In this document: positions 47,681 to 55,251 of the stretch, in pieces
How the letters are laid out: every line of letters begins with the position of its first letter
How positions within the stretch are numbered: position 1 is the stretch's first letter
Source of the DNA: Anoxynatronum buryatiense
GTDB taxonomy: Bacteria > Bacillota > Clostridia > Peptostreptococcales > Tindalliaceae
Direction of reading: 5' to 3'
Length of the DNA: 64,000 nucleotides
NCBI RefSeq assembly: GCF_900182905.1
Contig: NZ_FXUF01000010.1
Location: 62,001 to 126,000, forward strand
Position numbers and translations under genes: made by a program
The notes under the pieces: generated by a model
Told to the model about the DNA's origin: nothing
The model's input: the letters and a program-made list of their open reading frames with translations, nothing else
Database searches by the model: none

Positions 47681-48039
47681 TGTTTTTCCTCCTTCACGGG
47701 TTTTCCATTCACCCGTTTCCTTATGAACCCATTTGATTTTCCTTCAAATCTGGTTGACAGCTGTTATTGTAATAGCTGTTATCCGGTACCGTCTGAGGTC
47801 TTTGATACAAACTCTCATCTCTAATCATTTCGACATAAACTGTTAAAGTCCTTCCTGACCAGGGAAATATTTGTAATTGGGATACCTCTGTTACTTTTTT
47901 AAGACTTTCATTTGATTGCAGGATAATGGTAAACGTGTTAGGCTTTTTCTGAGAGCATCCCTCAAGTGCCAACAAATAACGAACGAGTTGCCGGAGAATA
48001 TCTGTGGCCACTCTAAAGACATCATGGAAGGAGCATTTC
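47681..48039. other. Divergent intergenic region, YdbC-like / DUF2812
   Basis: This 359-base region contains a plus-strand promoter with an embedded palindrome (47754-47782). An overlapping open frame on the minus strand (to 47721) has no ribosome binding site or recognisable domain and is not called. Confidence 0.4.
47754..47782 (+). promoter_or_regulatory. Promoter with palindromic operator in the spacer
   Basis: TTGACA (47754-47759) and TGTTAT (47777-47782), 17-base spacer. The spacer is filled by AGCTGTTATTGTAATAGCT (47759-47777), an imperfect palindrome of the form AGCT-N-TTA-N3-TAA-N-AGCT. Repressor binding there would block the promoter, probably of the DUF2812 gene. Confidence 0.55.
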
Positions 48040-49395
48040 ATGGACACCAAATTTCAACTTTTTCCCCTCGGGATAACCGACTGGGCACAAATGGAAGATT
48101 TTTTCGCCCGGATGGCTGGTCAGGGATGGATGATTCATCGGATTATCGGCGGCATGGCCATTTATCGAAAAATGTCTCCCTGCCTGCTCACCTTTGGCAT
48201 TGCCATATACCCGGAATCACGGGTATTTGAGGGTTTTGACAAGAGTAAAACCCAGGCTTACATTCACCAGGCGGAAGCAGAGGGTTGGCAGTTGGCCCTC
48301 TCAAGACATAACCTGCAGGTCTTTTACCGACAGACTGAAGACGGCGCCGTAACCGCCCCAACAGCCAGTGACACCCGCGCCCACACCGCCGATTCACTCC
48401 AGCGCTCATTCCAAATGGGTCACGTTGCGTCTCAGCTGAAGCTGGAAACCTTCAGTCTGAGCGTGTTGTTTCTGCTGACACTGTTCAATGCCTCCCGTAT
48501 GCTGCCACTGTCTTCCTGGGTGTTACGCACCAATGTGGGGCTGCTGATCATGGTATGGTTTCCGTTGTTCCTGTTGTTTTTTACAACCCAGATAACAGCC
48601 AATCTGTTGTCTCTCCGCAGCCTTCGTCAAAGACTCACCGTAACCTCCTACCCCCGGCGGCGACCACCACTGCAGGCGTTCCTGCGGAACACCGCCTATG
48701 GGACGGCCACTCTGGTGGTTTTTTCGGTGGTGCTGACGCTTCTGGCACAGATACTTCAGAAGGATGGTCGCCAAATTCTTTTGGGACTGCTTCCCCTGTT
48801 CCTTGCCATGGGTGCTGCTTTGGGGATGCGCCGGTATTTTACCGGCAAAAACATGGATCAGGCACTCAAAACGGTGCTGGTTGTTGTTACTGTTTTTCTG
48901 GTGGTGACAGTCACTTCCCACCTGACCCTTCACCGCACTTTTCCTGCTGCCACATCATCACTTCCTCCCGAGGATTTGCCGCTGCTCACGCTGAAAGATT
49001 TTGGAGTTGCCGGCACCGTCACCCATGCTGAGTATCACCAGCAAGCAAGTCTGCTGGTGCCCCATCATCAACAGTATTACGAGACGAGTGTGCAACTGAA
49101 CATGCACCTGACTGTGTCGGAAGCCCGCAGTCCCAGTATTGCAGCACAACTTTACCGCCTGACCCTGAACGATGATCGCATCTTTAACCCTCGCCTGGTA
49201 TCTGCAGAGGTGGATTTTCCCGAGGCCTGTCACGCCGCTTATTTTATCCCAGTTTATCATGCCTCTGACGGATCCACCGGAGGCACCATCATCATTCATC
49301 AGGGAGCTTATGTGGTGCAGCTGACGTTGAACAGAGACTTAAGAGATCCCCATGTTCATGAAATATTGGAAACCTATTTAAAAACACTTGTTTGA
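48040..49395 (+). CDS. DUF2812 domain-containing membrane protein
   Basis: A 451-aa protein. Residues 1-105 resemble DUF2812 (FPLGITDWAQMEDFFARMAGQGWMIHRI, then CLLTFGIAIYPESRVFEGF and AEAEGWQLALSRHNLQVFYR). About six helices follow between residues 150 and 300 (VLFLLTLFNASRMLPL, VGLLIMVWFPLFLLFF, LVVFSVVLTLLAQIL, LLGLLPLFLAMGAALG, VVVTVFLVVTVTSHLTLH). A C-terminal extracytoplasmic domain ends the protein. DUF2812 proteins often accompany PadR-type repressors, but none is adjacent here. GGAAGGAGCATTTC precedes the ATG at 48040. The function is unknown. Confidence 0.82.
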   Translation: MDTKFQLFPLGITDWAQMEDFFARMAGQGWMIHRIIGGMAIYRKMSPCLLTFGIAIYPESRVFEGFDKSKTQAYIHQAEAEGWQLALSRHNLQVFYRQTEDGAVTAPTASDTRAHTADSLQRSFQMGHVASQLKLETFSLSVLFLLTLFNASRMLPLSSWVLRTNVGLLIMVWFPLFLLFFTTQITANLLSLRSLRQRLTVTSYPRRRPPLQAFLRNTAYGTATLVVFSVVLTLLAQILQKDGRQILLGLLPLFLAMGAALGMRRYFTGKNMDQALKTVLVVVTVFLVVTVTSHLTLHRTFPAATSSLPPEDLPLLTLKDFGVAGTVTHAEYHQQASLLVPHHQQYYETSVQLNMHLTVSEARSPSIAAQLYRLTLNDDRIFNPRLVSAEVDFPEACHAAYFIPVYHASDGSTGGTIIIHQGAYVVQLTLNRDLRDPHVHEILETYLKTLV

Positions 49396-49431
49396 TCCAA
49401 TTCTAACACCGAATCACAACTGAACCATTCA

Positions 49432-49465
49432 GCGCAGAAGCATTCCACCCTGTTTCTGCGTTTTT
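49432..49465 (+). terminator. Terminator after DUF2812 gene
   Basis: CGCAGAA (49433-49439) pairs with TTCTGCG (49454-49460), followed by TTTTT. Confidence 0.75.
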
Positions 49466-49677
49466 GTGTTTTTGGGAATATCTCAAACAAGTGACCATGG
49501 AGCCGCATCTGTGTGAGCCGCCGGATCACCGAGAGGTCTGCTTTGCTTGCATCGGGAATTACTGTATGGTACATTTTAAGAAACTAAACAGGTATCACCA
49601 TCAGGGTTGTTCAGCAATGCATGCCTGTGTCCATGGGTGGTTAACATTAGTGTTAACCCAGATAAAGGAGCTTATCC

Positions 49678-51093
49678 ATGTGGAATTTACGGAAGCATGA
49701 CCCGACACGACACGCTTCAGTGAAGCTGAAATTCTTGATAACCCTTACTTTGTTGCTTTCTTTGTTGTTCTTATGGGGCATTCAGCTTCAAATCAGTGCC
49801 CATCCCGAAGACGTTGATTTTTTCGATCTCTCTTTGTCAGCTTACCACCAGCAAAAAAACATCATCATTTTTATGGCAGTGGCAGCAGCAGTGCTTTTTT
49901 TCCTGCTTTCCGTCATCCTTATTCGACAAAACCAAAAGATCAAGAAATCACTTCGCCAGGCCAGGGATTCTCATCACCTGATGACATATACCGTCAATCA
50001 TTCACCCAGCTCCATTGTGGTGCTCGACAAAAATATGGACCACCTCTATGCCAGCAATCAGTTTAAGCAGGATTATGACGTGAGCAGCCAGGAGATCATC
50101 GGCAAGTGTCACTACGATGTTTTTCCGGATATTCCGGAAAAATGGCGTGCTGTACATCAGCAGGCCCTGCAGGGTGATATTGTTGGCGCAGAAGATGATT
50201 TGTTTCAGCGTGCCGATGGAAGTTTGAAGTATTCTCAGTGGGAATGCCGCCCCTGGTATTATGAAGACAACTCCATTGGCGGTATTATTATCTACACACA
50301 ATTGATACATGAACGAAAAATGGCAGAGCTGAAACTTCAGGAAGAAAAGGAAAAAGCCGAGGCTGCCAGCAGGTCCAAGTCCCTGTTTCTGGCCAATATG
50401 AGTCATGAGCTTCGCACCCCTCTTAACGGAATGATGGGAATGAGCCAGCTGATGCAGTTAACGCCCCTTAACCATGAACAGCAGGAATACATGCGGATCT
50501 TTCAACACTCCTGCAGTGCTCTGGTGAATGTGGTGAATGAAATCCTGAATTACTCCAGTTTGGATCAGGGCTTTGAAAGCCATGAGTTGAAATCGTTTCG
50601 GTTTAACCAACTGCTGGATGAAGTGAAAAATCTGCATATGATCACCGCCAGCGCCAAAAAACTGGTGATTCATACGACCATGGGCAGCGATGTTCCGCAT
50701 CAGGTGGTGGGAGACAGTTACAAGCTCAAGCAAGTGCTGCACAATCTGGTTGGCAATGCTGTCAAGTTCACGGAAAAAGGTGTTATTACTCTGTCATGCG
50801 AAATGACTGATGAGCATGTAGCTCATGATACTGTTTTCCTGGAATTTCGAATCAGAGATACCGGTATTGGTATTTCAGCAGATCACCTCACTACCATTTA
50901 CGAGGCTTTTCAGCAGGTGGATAACTCAAACACACGAAAGCATGGCGGTCTGGGGCTGGGGCTGACCATCACAAAAAAGCTGGTGCACATGATGAACGGC
51001 ACCATTGATGTGGAAAGTGAAGAACACACGGGCAGCTGCTTCATACTGACTCTTCCTTTTCAGCTATGCCATGACCACCCTGACAGTACTTAA
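49678..51093 (+). CDS. Membrane sensor histidine kinase with PAS domain (HisKA type)
   Basis: A 471-aa kinase. Two membrane helices (about 18-36 and 61-82) flank a short extracellular loop. A PAS domain follows at 98-212 (NHSPSSIVVLDKNMDHLYASNQF, GRADGSLKYSQWECRPWYY-like region) and a coiled coil. The HisKA region SLFLANMSHELRTPLNGMMGMSQLM holds phospho-acceptor His243. The ATPase domain has VLHNLVGNAVKFTEKGVITL, FRIRDTGIGIS and KHGGLGLGLTITKKLVHMM. There is no receiver domain, and no response regulator gene is adjacent, so the kinase is an orphan in this window. AAAGGAGCTTATCC precedes the ATG. Confidence 0.92.
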   Translation: MWNLRKHDPTRHASVKLKFLITLTLLLSLLFLWGIQLQISAHPEDVDFFDLSLSAYHQQKNIIIFMAVAAAVLFFLLSVILIRQNQKIKKSLRQARDSHHLMTYTVNHSPSSIVVLDKNMDHLYASNQFKQDYDVSSQEIIGKCHYDVFPDIPEKWRAVHQQALQGDIVGAEDDLFQRADGSLKYSQWECRPWYYEDNSIGGIIIYTQLIHERKMAELKLQEEKEKAEAASRSKSLFLANMSHELRTPLNGMMGMSQLMQLTPLNHEQQEYMRIFQHSCSALVNVVNEILNYSSLDQGFESHELKSFRFNQLLDEVKNLHMITASAKKLVIHTTMGSDVPHQVVGDSYKLKQVLHNLVGNAVKFTEKGVITLSCEMTDEHVAHDTVFLEFRIRDTGIGISADHLTTIYEAFQQVDNSNTRKHGGLGLGLTITKKLVHMMNGTIDVESEEHTGSCFILTLPFQLCHDHPDST

Positions 51094-51137
51094 TTCACAG
51101 TTTACCATCATCTTCTTTACCATCCTTCAAAAAAGAC

Positions 51138-51171
51138 AAAATGCCGTGCACCTATGTGTGAACGGCATTTT
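51138..51171. terminator. Bidirectional terminator
   Basis: AAAATGCCGT / ACGGCATTTT, a perfect 10-bp stem between the convergent kinase and CC/Se selenoprotein genes. Confidence 0.85.
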
Positions 51172-51248
51172 ATTATTTCATCAGTCATATCCATATCATC
51201 AGTGGAATCAGCATTTCAGAGATCACCACCATCGAAAATCCCGTCATC

Positions 51249-51539
51249 TCAATAGGCAATGTCCACACCTTCCACAAAAATTTCATGGGTGAACAGATAG
51301 CGGCGTATATCCAATGTGACAATTTCTTTGTTGAAGACAATGTTGCGATTAAAATAGACAGTGATTCCGTCGACGTTGAATATGTTAAATTTGGATGAAT
51401 CCTGGGGTTCGCCTTCACTCACCGAGGGAAGATTGGGCGCCAGTCAGCAGTTTTTCACTTCCACCTGCTGTACCGTCAGGGCATTGATATGCTTCTTTTT
51501 TATATAGGCTGCCAGTTTGTCAGAAATGACCAGATTCAT
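51249..51539 (-). CDS. CC/Se-motif family selenoprotein, Sec at codon 32
   Basis: A 96-aa protein read through UGA at 51446-51444. The start ATG has a strong GGAGGTGAAAACCC ribosome binding site. Upstream of the UGA: ISDKLAAYIKKKHINALTVQQVEVKNC; then Sec32; downstream: LAPNLPSVSEGEP and a beta-rich tail INVDGITVYFNRNIVF-like with RRYLFTHEIFVEGVDIAY. The Cys31-Sec32 pair in a VEVKNC-U context matches the small family annotated as CC/Se motif (seleno)proteins, whose non-seleno members have Cys-Cys. They resemble HesB-like proteins, so metal or selenium handling is possible but untested. A SECIS-like hairpin follows the UGA. The gene lies 58 bases after a COG2509 flavoprotein gene on the same strand. 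Confidence 0.85.
51408..51446 (-). promoter_or_regulatory. SECIS-like hairpin for UGA at 51446-51444
   Basis: After the UGA, CUUC-C-CUC pairs with GAG-U-GAAG (51431-51413) with one mismatch, capped by GGU. The GGU is at nucleotides 24-26 from the U of UGA, and GCG/CGC can extend the stem. Loop and distance match the hairpin in the Sec-redoxin gene. Confidence 0.7.
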
Positions 51540-51597
51540 GGGTTTTCACCTCCGCGATTTACTATAATTGATTCATACCCTCTCAATGGAAAAATGC

Positions 51598-53196
51598 TCA
51601 TTCAATTGACGTATGATATCGCTTCATTACAGCTTCTGCGGTTTTCAGACCATCCACCGCCGCCGACATAATACCCCCGGCGTAGCCACAGCCCTCTCCT
51701 GCCGGGTAGAGGCCCCCCACTGCACTTTCATGGTCTTCGCCCCGTAATACACGGACAGGGGAAGAACTTCGGGTTTCAACACCGGTGAGCAGGGCATCTG
51801 CCAGGGCAAAGCCTTTCATAGAGCGATCCCACGCCTTCAGAGCTTCCTGAAGTACTGTGGTTACATAGTCTGGCAGGCACTGGCTCAGATCAGCCATCAC
51901 CACACCGGGTCGGTAGGTGGGGCGCACACTCCCCGGTTCCCGGGAGACACGGCCCGCCATAAAATCCTCCACCCGCTGGGCCGGTGCTCGATAAGTGCCG
52001 CCTCCCATTTCAAAGGCTTTGGCTTCCCAGTGCCGCTGAAAGGCAATGCCAGCCAACGGATGGGTTTCATGAAAATCGGCGGGGGTCACCGACACCAGCA
52101 GGGCGCTGTTGGCATTCTTGCCTTTTCGCCCATGGGCGCTCATGCCATTGGTGACCACGCCGCCGATTTCAGAGGCAGAGGCCACCACCTGGCCGCCGGG
52201 ACACATGCAAAAGCTGTACGCTCCGCGGCCCTGGGGGTGGTGCCAGGACAAACGGTAATCGGCAGCCCCCAAAACAGGTAGATCTGCAGCCTCAGGCCCG
52301 TACTGAATGGCATTGATGAAGGCCTGGGGATGTTCAATGCGCACGCCAATGGAAAAAGGCTTGGCCTCCATGGGAACACCCTGTTGGAAAAGACTTTGGA
52401 ACAGGTTACGGGCACTGTGGCCCATGGCAGCGATGACGACAGTGGCTTCCACCGGCTCCCTGTTTTTCAGCGTGACGCCTGTGACCCTGCCGGATTTCAT
52501 TAGCAGGCCATCCACTTCATGGTCAAAAAGTACCCTGCCTCCCAGGCTTTCGATGTTTTTACGAATGTTCACCACCACCTGCCTCAGCTGATCGGTGCCA
52601 ATATGGGGCTTGCTGTCATAGAGAATCTCTTCAGGTGCCCCGTTTGCTGCCAGGGCCTGCAGCACCCAGCGGCACCGGGGATCGTTGATGCGGGTGGTGA
52701 GTTTGCCGTCGGAAAAGGTACCGGCACCTCCCTCACCAAACTGAACATTGGAATGGGGGTTGAGAACCCCCTCTTTCCAGAAACGGTATACATCCTGTAC
52801 CCGCTCCGGTACGGGCCGGCCCTTTTCCAGCACCAGGGGCTGATAGCCCTGTTGTGCCAGCATAAGAGCAGCGAAAAGTCCGGCAGGGCCGGCCCCAATA
52901 ATCACCGGGGGGTGATCCAACCGGTGATTTCCCTCCACCACCGCCAGCTCAGGTGACGGCGGGCAGGGGATGACAGTGGATTGGGGCGACCGCTTTAACA
53001 CCTTCTTTTCATCGGTCACTTCAATGTCCACCTGATACACCAGCTGAATACGGTCTTTTCGCCGGGCATCCACAGAGCGCTTGTGGATACGCCAGCTGAT
53101 CAGGTCTTTTTCAGAAAGGCGGAGCAGTTTCAGAATGGTCTTTTTCAGATCCTGAGACTGCTTCGCCGGGATTTTCAGGTTTTGAATACGCAGCAT
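51598..53196 (-). CDS. NAD(P)/FAD-dependent oxidoreductase (COG2509-type)
   Basis: A 532-aa flavoprotein. The N-terminal 85 residues form a small domain (LKIPAKQSQDLKKTILKLLRLS). The Rossmann FAD site is PPVIIGAGPAGLFAALMLAQQGYQPLVLEKG, followed by FGEGGAGTFSDGKLTTRI and a second GGQVVASASEIGGVVTNGMS block. The C-terminal FAD contact is LYPAGEGCGYAGGIMSAAVDGLKTAEAV. The family is widespread and poorly characterised; the reaction is unknown. GGAAAGGAATGAAACC precedes the ATG at 53196. The selenoprotein gene lies 58 bases downstream with no terminator between, so the two may be co-expressed and act together. Confidence 0.88.
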   Translation of the reverse strand: MLRIQNLKIPAKQSQDLKKTILKLLRLSEKDLISWRIHKRSVDARRKDRIQLVYQVDIEVTDEKKVLKRSPQSTVIPCPPSPELAVVEGNHRLDHPPVIIGAGPAGLFAALMLAQQGYQPLVLEKGRPVPERVQDVYRFWKEGVLNPHSNVQFGEGGAGTFSDGKLTTRINDPRCRWVLQALAANGAPEEILYDSKPHIGTDQLRQVVVNIRKNIESLGGRVLFDHEVDGLLMKSGRVTGVTLKNREPVEATVVIAAMGHSARNLFQSLFQQGVPMEAKPFSIGVRIEHPQAFINAIQYGPEAADLPVLGAADYRLSWHHPQGRGAYSFCMCPGGQVVASASEIGGVVTNGMSAHGRKGKNANSALLVSVTPADFHETHPLAGIAFQRHWEAKAFEMGGGTYRAPAQRVEDFMAGRVSREPGSVRPTYRPGVVMADLSQCLPDYVTTVLQEALKAWDRSMKGFALADALLTGVETRSSSPVRVLRGEDHESAVGGLYPAGEGCGYAGGIMSAAVDGLKTAEAVMKRYHTSIE

Positions 53197-53325
53197 GGTT
53201 TCATTCCTTTCCAGAGCGGCGTGGTATGAATGGAATGCATGAAATGTCAAGTCACTACTGTTTTTATTGTAAGTGTTTTTAATCGACAGTCAAGGGAAAC
53301 ATTCATCAGGCGCAAGTATTAAAAA

Positions 53326-53357
53326 AGGAACGCCAGTATTGATCACCGGCTGTTCCT
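53326..53357. terminator. Bidirectional-looking terminator after leuD-like gene
   Basis: AGGAAC-GCC (53326-53334) pairs with GGC-TGTTCCT (53348-53357), with A6 on the left and T6 on the right, so it can end minus-strand transcripts of the leuCD-like operon. Confidence 0.75.
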
Positions 53358-53374
53358 CTTTTTTGATCTGGGTA

Positions 53375-53881
53375 TCAGTCATTTTTTTCCAACAGTCTTT
53401 TCCGAAAAAGCGGTTTGATTCCGCCACTTGATAATATTTCCATCACATACGTTGAAAGTTGTTCACATTTCAGTGTTTCTCCGGTGTTGTGATTGATCAG
53501 CAGGCCTTCGGCAACGTCCAGCGATATTTCATCCCCCTCGGTCACCTTTTGAAAAACACCTGGACAGACAATAACCGGCAGCCCCAGATTAATAGCGTTC
53601 CGATAAAAAATCCGAGCAAATGATTCCGCCACCACTGCTCCTACGCCTGCATGAAGCAGGGTGATGGCCGCATGCTCCCGGCTGGAGCCGCAGCCAAAAT
53701 TCTGACCAGCCACCACAAAGTCTCCCGGCTTCATGCGCCCTCGCAGGGCCGGGTCCACCCCTTCCAGACAATGGTCGGCGATCTCAGCCGGGTTGGTAAT
53801 TTCAATGTATCGCCCGGGGTAAATCTGGTCTGTGTCAATGTGGTCACCCACTACGTGCACGGTGCCTTTGTCAATCTTCAT
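53375..53881 (-). CDS. LeuD-like hydro-lyase small subunit (aconitase superfamily)
   Basis: A 168-aa swivel-domain subunit of the short (archaeal/clostridial) type. It has GDHIDTDQIYPGRYIEITNP, AGQNFGCGSSREHAAITLLHAGVGAVVAESFARIFYRNAINLGLPVI and the C-terminal tail. The substrate-specificity loop after P-G-R reads YIEI. In known LeuD it is YLRT, and in homoaconitase YLVY, so the substrate may be neither isopropylmalate nor homocitrate. Together with the LeuC-like subunit it dehydrates and rehydrates a 2-hydroxycarboxylate. The ATG overlaps leuC by 4 bases. Confidence 0.9.
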   Translation of the reverse strand: MKIDKGTVHVVGDHIDTDQIYPGRYIEITNPAEIADHCLEGVDPALRGRMKPGDFVVAGQNFGCGSSREHAAITLLHAGVGAVVAESFARIFYRNAINLGLPVIVCPGVFQKVTEGDEISLDVAEGLLINHNTGETLKCEQLSTYVMEILSSGGIKPLFRKRLLEKND

Positions 53882-55143
53882 ACAGACTCACCTCCCCAGT
53901 ATTTTCGCGGGTCTGTCAGTTTGCCCGTAAGAGCCGAAACAGCTGCCACGGCCGGAGATCCCAGGTAAATGGCACCGCCGGTGCTGCCCATGCGGCCAGG
54001 GAAATTCCGGTTGGTAGCAGAGATACACACCTCTCCCTCGGCAATAACCCCTTCATGCGCTCCCAGGCAGGGCCCGCAGCCTGGAGTGGAGATGGTGGCA
54101 CCGGCTTTCATCAGGTCCTCAATGTAGCCTTTTTGATTGGCCTCCAGGAACACTTCGCTGGAGGCAGGAATCAGCACCAGACGGCAATCGGGATGAATCT
54201 GTTTTCCACGAAGCAGATCAGCTGCAACGGCGATGTCTTCCAGCCGTCCTCCGGTACAGGAACCTATAAAAGCCTGGTGAACCGGCACTTCCTCCACCTG
54301 GTCAATGGGCATTACATGATCCACCCGGTGAGGCACTGCCACCTGTGGCGGCAGGTCGCTTACATCAAACACATGGCTCAAAGGATATTCAAAATCGTCA
54401 TCGGTGACAGGTACTTCAAAGTCGGTACCGTAGCGCTGGTTCACATAGCTGAGGACGGCTTCGTTGGGTACCATGAAAGCGGTTTTGGCGCCCATTTCCA
54501 CCGCCATGTTGCACAGTACCATCCGATCGCTGACGCCTAAGCCTTCCACATAAGTGCCGCAAAACTCAATCGCCTTGTACACAGCGGCGCTGGCTCCCAG
54601 TTGGCCCATCACATGAAGTATCACGTCTTTGGCCAAAGTACCCTGTGGCAGGGTGCCGTTGATTTCTATCTTCATCACTTCCGGCACCCGCATCCACATT
54701 TCTCCAGAAATGAGAATGGTGGCCATGTCTGTGGCCCCCACCCCGGTGCCGAAAGCGCCAAAAGCGCCATGGGTGGTGGTATGGGAGTCTGTAGCCACCA
54801 AAATCATTCCCGGCCGCACAATGCCGGCCTCTGGCATCACCTGGTGACAAACACCCGTGTTGATGTCGAAATGGTGAGTGAGCCCTTGTTCTTTGACAAA
54901 CCCCCGCATTTCCTTGTGAATCTGGGCGGATCGAATGGTGGGCGCAGGAGCATAATGATCAAAGACAAAACAAATTTTTTCCGGATCCCATACACTGGTG
55001 CCCCCCATTTCCCTGAAGGAGTAGATCGTCTGGAGGTAGAGGTCGTTCACTTCGGCAAAATCCACCTTCACCGTCACAATCTCACCTGCCCCGACCCGGG
55101 GTACTCCCGCAGCCCGGGCCATGATTTTTTCAATGGCATGCAT
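53878..55143 (-). CDS. LeuC-like hydro-lyase large subunit (aconitase superfamily)
   Basis: A 421-aa subunit with the [4Fe-4S] ligands: one Cys in FIGSCTGGRLEDI and two in TPGCGPCLGAHEGVIAEGE. Other hallmarks are LVATDSHTTTHGAFGAFGTGVGATDMA and CISATNRNFPGRMGS. The length matches the 420-aa LeuC/HacA branch. No leuA or leuB lies nearby. The neighbours are a 2-hydroxycarboxylate transporter, PrpR-type activators and malic enzyme, so a catabolic substrate (malate, maleate, citramalate or similar) is likelier than leucine synthesis. The ATG at 55143 is chosen for its distance from GAGAGG; the ATG at 55152 abuts it. Confidence 0.9.
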   Translation of the reverse strand: MHAIEKIMARAAGVPRVGAGEIVTVKVDFAEVNDLYLQTIYSFREMGGTSVWDPEKICFVFDHYAPAPTIRSAQIHKEMRGFVKEQGLTHHFDINTGVCHQVMPEAGIVRPGMILVATDSHTTTHGAFGAFGTGVGATDMATILISGEMWMRVPEVMKIEINGTLPQGTLAKDVILHVMGQLGASAAVYKAIEFCGTYVEGLGVSDRMVLCNMAVEMGAKTAFMVPNEAVLSYVNQRYGTDFEVPVTDDDFEYPLSHVFDVSDLPPQVAVPHRVDHVMPIDQVEEVPVHQAFIGSCTGGRLEDIAVAADLLRGKQIHPDCRLVLIPASSEVFLEANQKGYIEDLMKAGATISTPGCGPCLGAHEGVIAEGEVCISATNRNFPGRMGSTGGAIYLGSPAVAAVSALTGKLTDPRKYWGGESV

Positions 55144-55175
55144 GTGATTCATCCTCTCAACTCGTTAGTAGGTTC

Positions 55176-55181
55176 ATTATA
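55176..55181 (-). promoter_or_regulatory. Possible extended -10 promoter before leuC-like gene
   Basis: Minus-strand TG-A-TATAAT (TATAAT at 55181-55176) lies 33 bases before the start with no -35 box. It could give basal leuCD transcription independent of the sigma-54 promoter. Confidence 0.35.
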
Positions 55182-55196
55182 TCAAAGAAAATGCCG

Positions 55197-55234
55197 GACC
55201 CGGCCTTTCACTTCTTCTGGTCATCTGCCGGGTC
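55197..55234 (-). terminator. Hairpin between transporter and leuC-like gene
   Basis: GACCCGGC / GCCGGGTC, an 8-bp perfect stem with a 22-base loop, followed on the minus strand by CGGCATTTTCTTT. It may be a partial terminator or an mRNA-processing element. Confidence 0.45.
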
Positions 55235-55251
55235 TCAGCCTATGGGATTGA

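Noticed and set aside
47721-48050. 109-aa minus-strand open frame between the YdbC-like and DUF2812 genes.
   Set aside because: Overlaps a promoter and operator, has no ribosome binding site and no recognisable domain.
53375-55143. Assignment of the LeuCD-like pair to leucine biosynthesis.
   Set aside because: No leuA or leuB nearby, carboxylate transporter and sigma-54 control, and a YIEI specificity loop; symbols leuC/leuD were therefore withheld.
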